A stretch of DNA of 64,000 bases. It comes from Lineus longissimus (lineage: Eukaryota; Nemertea; Pilidiophora; Heteronemertea; Lineidae). Positions within the stretch are counted from its first letter, which is position 1. Each line of letters opens with the position of its first letter. Position numbers and translations under genes: made by a program. The stretch covers positions 13,313,808 through 13,377,807 of the forward strand of contig NC_088315.1 of NCBI RefSeq assembly GCF_910592395.1. Reading direction: 5' to 3'. The notes under the pieces are model-generated. The model searched no databases. It saw only the letters and a program-made list of their open reading frames with translations, and was not told the origin of the DNA. This document shows, piece after piece, positions 42,232-53,309 of this stretch.

Positions 42232-44134
42232 TAGCTCACCTGTCAGGTGAGCTTATATGATACCGCGGCGTCTGGCGTCCGTCGTCGTCGTCGTCGTCCG
42301 TCGTTAACTTTTGACAAAATCGTAGCACGTTTCTTAACCGCTTGACCCAGAAAGTTCATACTTGGTGTGTGGGTACCCCTAGGCAAGACCTTCCTTCAGA
42401 ATGAAACTCAGCGCAATTTGACTGCTGGTCTGCCATATAGGGGGCGCTCTTTGAAAACCTATTTGTGTCATTTTGAAGCTTATGGTTAAAGCTAGAGCAA
42501 TGAAAATTTTATGGTGGGTGTATCTAATAAAGGTACATCACTTATCACACAGGTTTTTGATTTGACCTTCATTTCAAGGTCAAAGAGGTCGAACTCTAAA
42601 ATTTCTTTGATCATGGCACGTTTTTTTGCTATTGGTCACAGACTCTCTAAATTTGATATGTAGACGCCTATTGGGCATCTCTACATGTTGACACAGATTT
42701 AGGTCAGTGTGACCTACTATTCAGGTATAAGTAGGTCAAGGTTAAAAAAGCTCATTTTCTTTATTCCAGCAGATTGAAGTTTGAAATGAAGTTTTAGAGG
42801 TCGGCCTGATATAGAGGTTTCGATATTAAATAGATTAATTTCGTTTCATATAACTAGGTGGCGGCTGGGCGATTAGCGTCAAGCCGGAACCTTTCGTTAC
42901 AATGTGGGCTTTTAAACACAAGTTAATGGTTAATAATCACCCAGACGCTACTCATTAGGTAAACCTCTACTAAAAACACTTGCTTTAATTTTTGTAAACA
43001 TGTCACGAGTGCTTAAAAAGAACCATTTTTGTGATCGTTTTTCGTCGCTGTAGAAATGTACACAGTCAGAGTCTGTCAGTGTGTCAACACAACAACGGTG
43101 TTAGTATACACATGAATCCATGATATACGGAGACACGAATGTAAACATTTGCCTGTTGTGTCGGAAGGAGTTCACCATTACCGATCACTGCCCCAAGAAA
43201 GGTCATCTGAGCTAGTTGCTTAAAGTAGATGATGATAATGATGAAAGTGTAGCACAGCTGTCATCAGTGCTTTTACAGTTAGGCCTATAGTCGGATTCAT
43301 AAGTAAATGTCACTGACACTGCCCTTTTGGGTCGCTGTGCAAAAACTATTGGGCCGATTTCTTCAAAGTTTGGTTTTTCTTGAATCTAATTTCGGGACCC
43401 AACACAATTTCCAGGTAAGAGATTTACAAATTATAAAGAAAAAAATTGTCAACTTTGGAGCCCTTTGGCCATTTTGGGAGAATCTGGAGGGCCCTGATTT
43501 TTTTTGATTCATAGTTCTAAATGAAACTTGGCAGCTTAAAAGATACACACGAAAAAAAATTAAACTTAACATTTCAGCAAAATGCATCCAGAAATAAGCA
43601 GTACAGAGGAGAAAATGTCAAAATCAATACACTTCGTCAATGTACACCAATACATACAAAAAAATTATTTCGTAACCATGGTTACTGAAATATGAAAATC
43701 CTCTTGGGTCCTGAAATTAGATTCAAGAAAAACCAAACTTTGAAGAAATCAGCCCAGTAGTTTTTGCACAGCGGCCCAAAAGGGCAGTGACATTTACTTA
43801 TGAATCCGACTATAGGGCTGTCTTGTAACTATGTTTTTTCATATGTTATACTATAGCCTACTCTATATCAGTATAACAGTGATGACATGCATGCATGGTC
43901 GGGACATCCAACATCAGAGCTCCAGTCGATTCTCGTAATCACTCTTTGTCATTTTGATTTGACCTAATTTTTTTTCGAGGTCACAGAGGTCAAATAGCGT
44001 AATTTGGTCGATGATGGCACGTTTGGTAGCTACTGGAGCTATTGACTTGAATTTTGTACATATATTATAATACCTTGGAGACTAAATTTTGGTCCAGCTT
44101 GCTTACTAGTTTGGCCAACAGGTGGCTTCAATAA
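42232..44134 (+). mobile_element. Family B outer copy, 5' part
   Basis: It begins with T4 and the hairpin AGCTCACCTGTCAGGTGAGCT, then a (GTC)n tract (42281-42303). Modules follow with CACGTTTCTTAACCG and GATTTGACCT...AGGTCA. The interior is worn and includes a separate foldback element. A matching 3' end (GAGGTGAGCACAATGG) lies at 48590-48620, beyond the inner copy, so this copy probably spans both sides of that insertion. Confidence 0.55.
43284..43816. repeat. Foldback/MITE with ~115 bp inverted arms
   Basis: CCTATAGTCGGATTCATAAG at 43284 is answered by the inverse sequence ending at 43816. The arms extend through TAAATGTCACTG...GGTTTTTCTTGAATC with a few mismatches. GGC flanks both sides, a possible 3 bp duplication. 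No coding capacity. Confidence 0.72.
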
Positions 44135-44296
44135 ATGAAATGGCCAGGGCCATTGTGCTCACCTCATGTGGAGGAAAGATGGATAAAGAGCATGGTATTG
44201 TGTCATGTAGTGTTAAGTTTGATGTAGGTCCAAGCAATTACAATTTCCCCAAAATGGCCAATTTACAGTACATTCGACCTCTGTGACCTTGAAAAG

Positions 44297-44580
44297 TGTC
44301 GCCGCCAGCTAATTATGTATGTAACCATGCTTGTTTATACCACTTTCAGCTTGCCGCTAAGCTCCTCCCTCTTGCAGTCAATGAAACGACTTAATTACCA
44401 TTCCTGATTTTAATCCCTTTCTCTGAACCAATCAGAGTAATTGCATTCATCCTGTACATATTTGTAACCCATATATGATATGTTTGTGGATAATAAAGCA
44501 GATTCAATTTAGTCTTAGATTAACCAAGTTGTTTAAGAGTTGTTTCTCACGAACCTGTTACCTCAATGTAACCCACTACA
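44297..44580 (+). repeat. BEL-3 5' LTR
   Basis: 284 bp, TGTCGCC...CACTACA, with AATAAA at 44494-44499 as a polyadenylation signal. Confidence 0.95.
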
Positions 44581-44616
44581 TTGTTGGTGCCGTGACCAAG
44601 ATACATTACATTCACG

Positions 44617-46362
44617 ATGGCCGACCGGATAAAGGCCTCACGAGCGGCCCACAGGGGCCAAGCCACCAAAACTATCACCGCAATTGATAAGATTTTGGTC
44701 ACCCTAAAAGCAATGGATCGAGCTATGATCACACCAGAAGACCCAGACGAGTTACACGCCAAACTCCAAATCCTAGAAACCAAAAGGAAAACGATCAAGA
44801 AGTTGGATGCAGAACTCCTGCTGCAAACCGAGGACGACCACGTCGCCGATGTGATCGTTGAGTACGATGACTATAACTCAGAACTTGAGGGAAAGGCTGC
44901 AACGTTCAAACGGATTGAACAACGACTGTCGGATCATCTGACACTAAAGCCTGCACCTGAACCTCAGCCACCAGTCCCACCTAGTCCAACAGCGCCAACG
45001 TTCGCACCAAGAACGAAGAATGTACAGCTAACAAAGCTGACATTACCAACATTTTCGGGAGACATCTTACAGTGGCAAACCTTCAACGATGTCTTCGCCG
45101 CCGTGATCCACAACAATACAAACCTTGACAACGTCCAGAAATTGCAGTACCTCCGAGCCCAACTGTTTGGAGAAGCCGCCGACATCATTGCCGGACTGAG
45201 TTCAACAGATGCTAACTACGCCCATGCCATGGAGTTGCTGAGGAAACGTTACGGGGAAAAACATAAGGTGATCAGTGCCCTTATGCGCGCCTTCTGGGAG
45301 CTGCCCAGACCGTCGGAGGATATTCGTGGACTAAGAACATTCGTCGACAAGATTGAAACTTATGTCAGAGGACTACAATCCCTCAACAAAACGGAAGACT
45401 CTTATGGGGACTTATTAGTCCCAATGCTATTAGATAAAATCCCGCCCAATACTAGGAAGCAGCTCACCCGGAGTAACGAGACAGCTGACTTTACTCTAAG
45501 GTCACTACGTGAGGCACTGGCAAAGGAGATCGAGGCGATGGACGTTGCCGAGACCAATGATACGATGCACACACTCAACGAAAGCATGGCTACAGCATCG
45601 TTTTTCACGCGTGATTCGAAATCACAGTTCAAACAGCGTGGGTCTAAACCTCAGGCCACTGGATATGCCGGACGAGGTCCAAACCTATCAGCCACTAACA
45701 ATTCGGACACCAAAGAACTATCATGTGTCTTACCGCCCGATGACACTGCAGTTAATCACATCAACCAGATATCAGCTGTGCTACTGAAAACTGCAGTAGC
45801 AGACATTTCTTCCACCAGAAGCGAACACAAAACCAGTGCCGCACTTCTTTTCGATGATGGCTCGCAGAAAAGCTTCATCACAGCAGAGGCCGCCACGAAA
45901 CTAGGATTTCAACTCAACGAAACCTTGGATACGGAGATGGTGAACATTTCGACGTTAGGCGCAAACTCAACGGGAATGAAACGCCTAAATGCCGTTACGG
46001 TTGCAGTACATACGACCTGTGGATCGACAGTCCATATACGCGCTCTAGTTGTCCCGAAAATAACGACGCCTCTCAGGAATTATATCGATGAACGCATCGC
46101 GGATTTACCACACCTCAGAGGATTACAACTGGCACACCCTGTCAATACGGTCAATCCATTCGAGATATCAGTTCTTGTCGGCGCGGATTATTACTATTCA
46201 ATCGTTGGAGATCGTATAGTTCGCGGCAAAGGCCCCACCGCTATATCTTCGAGATTAGGATACCTCCTCTGTGGACATACCCATCATCGAACAACTGTCA
46301 AGGATACAAATACGTTGTGTGGTCATGTTGCGCATTCGCACTGGAGATATCGTCATGGTTGA
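44617..46362 (+). CDS. BEL-3 gag-protease (581 aa)
   Basis: An open frame starting 36 bases after the LTR. Residues 1-120 are charged and helical (RIEQRLSDHLTLKP), then a proline linker. The DUF1759 capsid runs from about 138 to 310, with LTLPTFSGDILQWQTF and LRKRYGE. The zinc-knuckle region usual in BEL/Pao gag is missing; the sequence passes from QRGSKPQATG directly to a DUF1758 protease with FDDGSQKSF near residue 412 and SVLVGADYYY near 525. After LGYLLCG, where RT should begin, a short unrelated-looking tail leads to the stop. The frame has no defects, so the protein may still be made and act as a substrate for assembly with a helper element. Confidence 0.88.
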   Translation: MADRIKASRAAHRGQATKTITAIDKILVTLKAMDRAMITPEDPDELHAKLQILETKRKTIKKLDAELLLQTEDDHVADVIVEYDDYNSELEGKAATFKRIEQRLSDHLTLKPAPEPQPPVPPSPTAPTFAPRTKNVQLTKLTLPTFSGDILQWQTFNDVFAAVIHNNTNLDNVQKLQYLRAQLFGEAADIIAGLSSTDANYAHAMELLRKRYGEKHKVISALMRAFWELPRPSEDIRGLRTFVDKIETYVRGLQSLNKTEDSYGDLLVPMLLDKIPPNTRKQLTRSNETADFTLRSLREALAKEIEAMDVAETNDTMHTLNESMATASFFTRDSKSQFKQRGSKPQATGYAGRGPNLSATNNSDTKELSCVLPPDDTAVNHINQISAVLLKTAVADISSTRSEHKTSAALLFDDGSQKSFITAEAATKLGFQLNETLDTEMVNISTLGANSTGMKRLNAVTVAVHTTCGSTVHIRALVVPKITTPLRNYIDERIADLPHLRGLQLAHPVNTVNPFEISVLVGADYYYSIVGDRIVRGKGPTAISSRLGYLLCGHTHHRTTVKDTNTLCGHVAHSHWRYRHG

Positions 46363-46522
46363 CAATGATCAACTTCCTCGCCTCAAGTGGCAACTTGCCA
46401 TTGTTGAAAGCCTAAACAAGGGCAATGATGGACTTGTGCATTCCGCCGAGATTAGAACGCGCACTGGCAAAACACTGGCAAAACCAACAGACCCATTACA
46501 AAACTGTACCCACTGGAGGTAA
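46334..46522 (+). pseudogene. BEL-3 remnant of integrase C-terminal DUF5641 domain
   Basis: In another frame, RTGDIVMVDNDQLPRLKW and LAIVESLNKGNDG match the DUF5641 domain at the end of BEL/Pao integrase, followed by KPTDPLQ. It shows that BEL-3 arose by deletion between the protease and this point. Confidence 0.78.
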
Positions 46523-47315
46523 ACGTTGACAATCCGAGATTAAAACTGATGAGGATATAAGTAACATTTAGTAGATTTACTGCCACTGGACACTTGCAAT
46601 CTTGTATTCATTAGCATCAATCACTGAGTTTGAAGATTGCAATATATTTCAGTGTGTTTATCATTTAGTCACTTATAATCACTTTTGGACTAACTCACTG
46701 CATTTATGATCTAGTTTGTAGTAATAGTTTCTAGCCAATACTTGCCAATACGGTATCATATTTGTGGATTTATACATGTGTTTCCTCTTGCTAAGAATTG
46801 AACCACCCAGGTTCCCACGGATTACTTCATTCTGGCTACTTTGGATTACCAATGTTTTCTTTCCATCTGGAATAACTGTGGATAACATGTGTTCTTCATT
46901 CATGCATCTTAATCTTTAAATTTGTCTTAGGCACTGTAACCATCCTGTCTACCAGTATACTTCCTGTTTATTGTGTACTCTACATTTTGACCATGCAGTC
47001 TCATTTGTAGTTATTCTGCCTCACTTCACTCCAAGGTTTAAGTCTTTGATTAACAGCTTGATTGATAATTGCTACACCAGACTGTGTGTTCCATTTACTA
47101 ATCTTGGGATTAAGATTTATTTGTACTTTGTTTCGATGCCCACTTCAGACGTCTTATAATTTGACTGGTATGACTTTAGCTTTGATCTACCCGGTTCAGT
47201 TGATTGTAACAGATTCTTCACAATTTATTTAAACACAACGCAATGGACTTACGTTATTATCAGCTTAACTTTCTAATTAGATTTTCTAAGAATCCATCTT
47301 TTTTGGGCCAGAGAA
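46523..47315 (+). other. BEL-3 3' untranslated region
   Basis: About 790 AT-rich bases without a supported frame, ending at the 3' LTR. Confidence 0.5.
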
Positions 47316-47599
47316 TGTCGCCGCCAGCTAATTATGTATGTAACCATGCTTGTTTATACCACTTGCAGCTTGCCGCTAAGCTCCTCCCTCTTGCAGTCAA
47401 TGAAACGACTTAATTACCATTCCTGATTTTAATCCCTTTGTCTGAACCAATCAGAGTAATTGCATTCATCCTGTACATATTTGTAACCCATATATGATAT
47501 GTTTGTGGATAATAAAGCAGATTCAATTTAGTCTTAGATTAACCAAGTTGTTTAAGAGTTGTTTCTCACGAACCTGTTACCTCAATGTAACCCACTACA
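47316..47599 (+). repeat. BEL-3 3' LTR
   Basis: 284 bp partner of 44297-44580, two substitutions. Preceded by a purine-rich stretch. Confidence 0.95.
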
Positions 47600-48475
47600 A
47601 AAAGTAGGTCAAATCAAAGAAGACCCGGGTGACACATTGAATGGTTGTTAGAATTAGATGTACCTATGATATAAAATTGGTGCCAATCGGGCAAGTCATT
47701 ACTAGGTATAATGGCATTTTGAAGAATTTAGGATTTGGCCCCCTCCCTGGAGGCCAAACGGCAAATCAGATCGCACCAAACGTTGGTACCTGAGGTCACC
47801 TGACCAAGGGGTACATGTGTACTTAATTTGTGATCAATAGTCATTGCAGTTAAGAAACGTGCCATAGTTACGGCCTGACGGCGAATTTATGCCATTTGAC
47901 CTCTGTGACCTTGACAAGAAGGTCAAATTAAAAACTTGTGTGACATATACTGTATGGTGGTTAGATGTACCCATAATATCAAATTGGTGGCAATCGAGCA
48001 AGAAGTTAAGGAATAATCACATTTTTTAGGTTTTTGGATTTTGCCCCCTGGTGGTCAAGTGGTGAATCATATTGGACCAAACTTTGGTCCCTGAGATCAC
48101 TAAGGGGTAAATGTGTACCAAATTTGGTATCAATAGTCATTGCAGTTTAGAAACGTGCCATCGTTACATCCTAACGGCCAATTTACACCATTTGACCTCT
48201 GTGACCTTGAAAAGGAGGTCAAATCAAAAACCCGGAGGATATATGATGCACCTTTGCTAGAAGTACCTACCATATTTTTTCAAAATTTCCCGACTACTAT
48301 TAAGGGAGATATTGCATATTTTCACTTTTAACGTTTGGCCCCCTGGTGGCCAAACCATGAAACGAATCGGATTGAAACTTAGTCTCCAAGGTGTCATTAC
48401 ATAAGGGTACATGTGTACCAAGTTTCAACTCAATAGCTCTAACAGTTACGAAACGTGCCCTGCTAACGGACGACG

Positions 48476-48510
<35 letters not shown>

Positions 48511-48589
48511 ACGACGGACGCCACGGTATGGGATAAGCTCACCTCTGCTAAGAGGTGAGCTAAAAAACAATAACGTGTCTGTGAGGGAG

Positions 48590-48620
48590 GTGAGCACAAT
48601 GGCCCTGGCCATTTCATTAG
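48590..48620 (+). repeat. Family B 3' terminus (outer copy)
   Basis: GAGGTGAGCACAATGG and the GGCC palindrome hairpin, as at 51040-51070. It probably closes the copy starting at 42232. Confidence 0.6.
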
Positions 48621-49135
48621 TTCATACCTACCCAGGTCAGACTTGGAAATGGAAATTTTATGTCGTTCATACTCTACCCAGGTCAGACTTTTGCATCGAA
48701 TACCAACAACTCAGGAAGGTGGGTAAACGTGACTTACCATGAAGTGAAGTGAACTGTCTCCAGAGCCGCATAACAGAACCAAACGGGTGAGACCAAGAGA
48801 GTATGAATGACATAAAATTTCCATTTCCTGTGGAAATGTCATTTTATTAGTTAATACTTACCCAGGTCAGACAACCCGCCCTGCCTGTCCCCACAGCAAT
48901 GGGACTTACTCTGGCTCTCGAGTAAATAAGTACTGAGTGATGGCGGCTTTCATGAGGCAGAGGCTGTATTGGGACGCTGTCTTGGTGTAGCTACGTGAAC
49001 TAGCTAATAATTTTTCTATTATAAATAGATTAATTTTTCCTCGGGTGTGTCCGATAAGAGGACACATGCAAAAGTCTGACCTGGGTAGGTATGAACGAAT
49101 AAAATGACATTTCCACAGGAAATGGAAATAATTGT
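48621..49135. repeat. MITE cluster with inverted ACCTACCCAGGTCAGAC motifs
   Basis: CCTACCCAGGTCAGAC-type motifs occur at 48627, 48676 and 48859 on the plus strand and inverted at 49073. The last pair extends into GTTCATAC and CAGACTTTTGCA. A CATTTCCTGTGGAAATG palindrome occurs near 48824 and its inverse near 49111. Boundaries and target duplications could not be fixed. Confidence 0.55.
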
Positions 49136-49940
49136 GATTTTATGCATATTTAAGACTGATAAAGCTAATTGCAGCTCTCGGAGTCATGTGATATGCATTC
49201 TGACAAGCAACATCTATAATCTCGCGAGATAAGAGTTTGATACAGTAAACTATGTACATCGCTGATTGCTCACAGCCATGTCACCACAACTATTCTAGTT
49301 TCACCTATCTGAGATCGGCTCTGAATAATCAATTCCTGCTAGATGTTTAACAGATGCCCGTTCAGTGTCATGCAACATGGTCAGTTTTGATAGACAAACG
49401 GATTGGCGGCAGTTGTCCAGTGGACATGACGTCATGTCCCGGCTTGGCCTTTGTTTCGATTTCCGAGTAATTAATCAGACGATCTCAGCTCGGTGAACCT
49501 AGAGTATGTGAAAGGGTCTGCTTAGGTGGATGGACAGTCACTTCCTAGTGTGCTATCTTCCTAGTGTGCTATGTGCTAGGCATCTCACGCTAAAATTCTG
49601 GCAATAACATTGCATGACATTATGGCACTAGGTTATCCCAAAGTGCATAGAACTGCCCACTCCAGGGCAGTCCCAAGGGCAGTCCCAAGGGCAGTCCCAA
49701 GGGCAGTATGGAAATGGAGTTTTAAAAAGGTTACTTCATTTAATTTTTTATATGTAAATGAGTGTTGTTCATCATTTGTTCGATTGCATGAAACGGCCTC
49801 TCAGTTGTTCGGTCATTTGGTCCATCCCGAGTTTTTCCGAGAGTTCGTCTGGAAAATCAAGAGGGTGCAAAAGCACTGGCGCTGCTAATGTTAATGATCT
49901 CTCACCAAAACTGCATCCTCGCAACCTGCTTGGAGGTTTT
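49136..49940. other. Spacer between inverted family B copies
   Basis: No gene recognised. A 12 bp unit (GGGCAGTCCCAA) is repeated three times at 49664-49705. Confidence 0.4.
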
Positions 49941-51071
49941 TAGCTCACCTCTTAGCAGAGGTGAGCTTATCCCATACCGTGGCGTCCGTCGTCCGTCGTC
50001 GTCGTCGTCGTCGTCGTCGTCCGTCGTCGTCCGTCGTCCGTTAGCAGGGCACGTTTCGTAACTGTTAGAGCTATTGAGTTGAAACTTGGTACACATGTAC
50101 CCTTATGTAATGACACCTGGGAGACTAAGTTTCGGTCCGATTCGTTTCATGGTTTGGCCACCAGGGGGCCAAACGTTAAAAGTGAAAATATGCAATATCT
50201 CCCTTAATGGTAGTCGGGAAATTTTGAAAAAAATATGGTAGGTACTTCTAGCAAAGGTGCATCATATATCCTCCGGGTTTTTGATTTGACCTCCTTTTCA
50301 AGGTCACAGAGGTCAAATGGTGTAAATTAGCCGTTAGGATGTAACGATGGCACGTTTCTAAACTGCAATGACTATTGATACCAAATTTGGTACACATTTA
50401 CCCCTTAGTCAGGTGATCTCAGGGACCAAAGTTTGGTCCAATATGATTCACCACTTGACCACCAGGGGGCAAAATCCAAAAACCTTAAAAATGTGATTAT
50501 TCCTTAACTTCTTGCCCGATTGCCACCAATTTGATACATGGGTACATCTAACCACCATACAGTATATGTCACACAGGTTTTTAATTTGACCTTCTTGTCA
50601 AGGTCACAGAGGTCAAATGGCGTAAATTCGCCGTCAGGCCGTAACTATGGCACGTTTCTTAACTGCAATGACTATTGATCACAAATTAAGTACACATGTT
50701 CCCCTTGGTCAGGTGATCTCAGGTACCGAAGTTTGGTGCGATCTGATTTGCCGTTTGGCCTCCAGGGAGGGGGCCAAATCCTAAATTCTTCAAAATGCCA
50801 TTATTCCTAGTAATGACTTGCCCGATTGGCACCAATTTTATATCATAGGTACATCTAATTCTAACAACCATTCAATGTGTCACCCGGGTCTTCTTTGATT
50901 TGACCTACTTTTCAAGGTCACAGAGGTCGAATGTACTGTAAATTGGCCATTTTGGGGAAATTGTAATTGCTTGGACCTACATCAAACCTAACACTACATG
51001 ACACAAGACCATGCTCTTTATCCATCTTTCCTCCACATGAGGTGAGCACAATGGCCCTGGCCATTTCATTT
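49941..51071 (+). mobile_element. Family B complete copy, plus orientation
   Basis: It starts TAGCTCACCTC with hairpin partner GAGGTGAGCTTATCCC, then a long (GTC)n tract (49985-50040). Three ~310 bp modules follow, each with a CACGTTTC start, a GGTACACAT block and GATTTGACCT...AGGTCACAGAGGTCA. It ends GAGGTGAGCACAATGGCCC...TTTCATTT. No coding capacity. Ends and internal layout match the other family B copies. Confidence 0.75.
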
Positions 51072-51730
51072 CAGCCAACCACATGGGCTATATTGGTTGC
51101 AAAATAGAACAAAATAAACATATTGCTTGGCTTTAGTCAGCCAAACCGAGATATTATAACATATTTTCCTTTATTTTAGAAATTTACAGAAAGGGAAGGA
51201 CTTTGGTCAGGTTTATGGTAATTTTTGTTTTAAATTAACTTCCAGTTGGTGAGCTTGGTGATTGCATGTTGTCTCTGTTGGAAGATAAGGAGTGAAGACG
51301 ACGATGAAGAGTACTATGGTGAAACCTAGGACCAAGCCATAAGATATTTGTGTCATCAAGAAAAAACAAGCCCTGCAGTTGACCATACGTATATATGTGA
51401 TGATATGGTTGATGTGGACGTCGCAAAACATACGCAATCTAATACGGGGGATATGAGCCGCTTTAAAATTATCTTAAAAATTTTGCTGCAATCATAATTC
51501 AAAAGTATCATCTTAGATAGACAGAGATTTAGAACAGTGCATTGTCACGTTTGCAGACTTGTCCAGCCCATTCAGTGATTCAGCTGATCAGGCGCCTGTA
51601 TTATGAAACCTAATTTAGTTTCTTTAGTGCTGATAGCAACTAGATGACGACCGATTTACGAGCGGGGCATAATAGAGACTTTGAGATCTGCAACTATAGC
51701 AAAATGTATATGTATGTTAAGTATACACTG
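51072..51730. other. Uncoded stretch
   Basis: No supported gene or repeat. Confidence 0.3.
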
Positions 51731-52752
51731 AGGTAGGTGATAAAGCTTGGAACCAGTGAAACCTTGAAACCAGTGATAAACCTTGGAATCAGTCCTAAAA
51801 ATGCATAAAAACATGAAATAATGCCATTTGAACTTAAGGTGGTTACGAATCAATATTTGGAGCTTATTTTTACATGATCAGATCGGAATTTGACGATAGT
51901 TTAGAAATCAGTCGCATATCCGATTCAATAATCTATATTTTAGAACAACCCAGTCATACTTCGCCTTCAGTGTACATTACTGATCTCCCAAATATAGGCA
52001 TGCACGTTACGACACGCCCACCACACACCCATAATATGGACCAATCAGCACTCCGCTTACTAGGTCACCACACGGGGCCTATTTGAACTACGGAGCGGTG
52101 TGATCATACAGGGTGATACAGAGAAGATTGACTACATCATGTAGTACCGGCTGGCACTTATCCGTAGAAACATAGATGAAGGTATATTACCGAAGGTTTT
52201 AGCCGGGTTTGGAGATGAAAAATGTGAATAAATTCCTTTGCAGCGATTTCGTACATATTCATGTACACATCGAGGGATGTAGAGATATTTTCATGATGTA
52301 ACCAGTTCTAAGCGGACACATTTTTTAGTGATTCCCGTGTGCATGTTTGTCATCTACTGAGCTTTATCAGAGCATTATATATACAAACGATTCTTCTAAT
52401 AAAAACGTTTTATTTCAGTATATGGAATACAAAACAATCACAAAAGCTTACTTATGCTTTCATCGGCGGCCCGTCATGAATATAAGTTTATTTTTTAACG
52501 ACAACAACACATTTCCAATGCATTCAATGATGACGTCATCCTCCACAAAAAGGTTGATTCTGGAACTACTGGCAAATTGCTATCAATAAAGTTAGCTGGG
52601 ACGAGATTGGCAGTTGGGAAGGTATAAATCGTGGAAGGAACGCGCCCGATTTCACGCGGTAATTGCATAGTGATTCCACGGTTTAGTACTGACTATTCCA
52701 AGGTTTATCACTGGTTACATGGTTTCACTGATTCCAAGCTTTATCAACTACC
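51731..52752. repeat. Inverted repeat arms, ~70 bp, with ~880 bp between
   Basis: Arms at 51731-51801 and 52682-52752 are inverse, with about 85% identity by eye. Each arm is itself made of near-repeats of GTGATAAACCTTGGAATCAG. Possibly a MITE; the interior has no gene. Confidence 0.6.
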
Positions 52753-53309
52753 ATACACAGATGCATACAATAAATATGCGTATAGAAAAATGATTTGAGA
52801 AAACCTCAACTGATGTGCCATTGTATTCGCATCAATAATGTAACATGAATGCGGATTCGATTCCACCAGTGCTTTGCGGCCAATTGCAGCTCACCATACA
52901 AGCGCACGATATTTGGCAAATTGCTATAATTATGTTAACAAGGACCATTGTGTTGGTTTAATTCTTTTCCCACCTCTAGTGGTGAATGCGCTCCGCACTC
53001 CCGGTGGTCCTCTTATTATCATATGAACAGTAATCCAAACCTCATATGGGTTGAATTCTCGTCATAATTATATATTACTGTGTTAATTCCACCAATGCGG
53101 CAAATAAATAATAAATTGCACTATATATTTTATACAATACTAACTAGAATATGAATGACAAATATTTACAATTTGCAGCATGATTATTGTGATAACGGCA
53201 ACCATAACTTGTCATCAGGAGCCACGTGGATTTGTGGAGGCACTATTTTAAGCAGGTGGCCAAATATCATATATAACAATTACCGACAAAGAATTTATTT
53301 TTGGCTCAG

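Larger units (their letters stand above)
44297..47599 (+). mobile_element. BEL-3: non-autonomous BEL/Pao element (gag-protease only)
   Basis: LTRs of 284 bp (44297-44580 and 47316-47599) differ at two sites by eye. AAAAG flanks both sides (44292-44296 and 47600-47604). TGGTGCCGTGACC, four bases inside the left LTR, is a primer-site candidate, and GGGCCAGAGAA precedes the right LTR. Interior is 2.7 kb, encoding gag and protease, then a remnant of the integrase C-terminal domain. RT, RNase H and the integrase core are absent. The paralogous copy at 49941-51071 shows the uninterrupted target with one AAAAG. Confidence 0.95.
44135..48567 (-). mobile_element. Family B inner copy, interrupted by BEL-3
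   Basis: Read on the minus strand from 48567, it starts TTTTTTAGCTCACCTC with hairpin partner GAGGTGAGCT and a (GTC)n tract. Three modules follow, and it ends at 44135 with the palindromic hairpin AATGGCCCTGGCCATT and TCATTT. It is about 98% identical over compared stretches to the inverted copy at 49941-51071. CAATAA occurs on both sides (44129-44134 and 48568-48573). BEL-3 occupies 44297-47599. Confidence 0.72.

Noticed and set aside
49664-49705. 12 bp GGGCAGTCCCAA repeat as a regulatory array
   Set aside because: Only three units, no recognised factor site; treated as a short minisatellite.
48481-50040. (GTC)n tracts as an independent microsatellite expansion
   Set aside because: They are at the fixed position after the 5' hairpin in family B copies and belong to that repeat.
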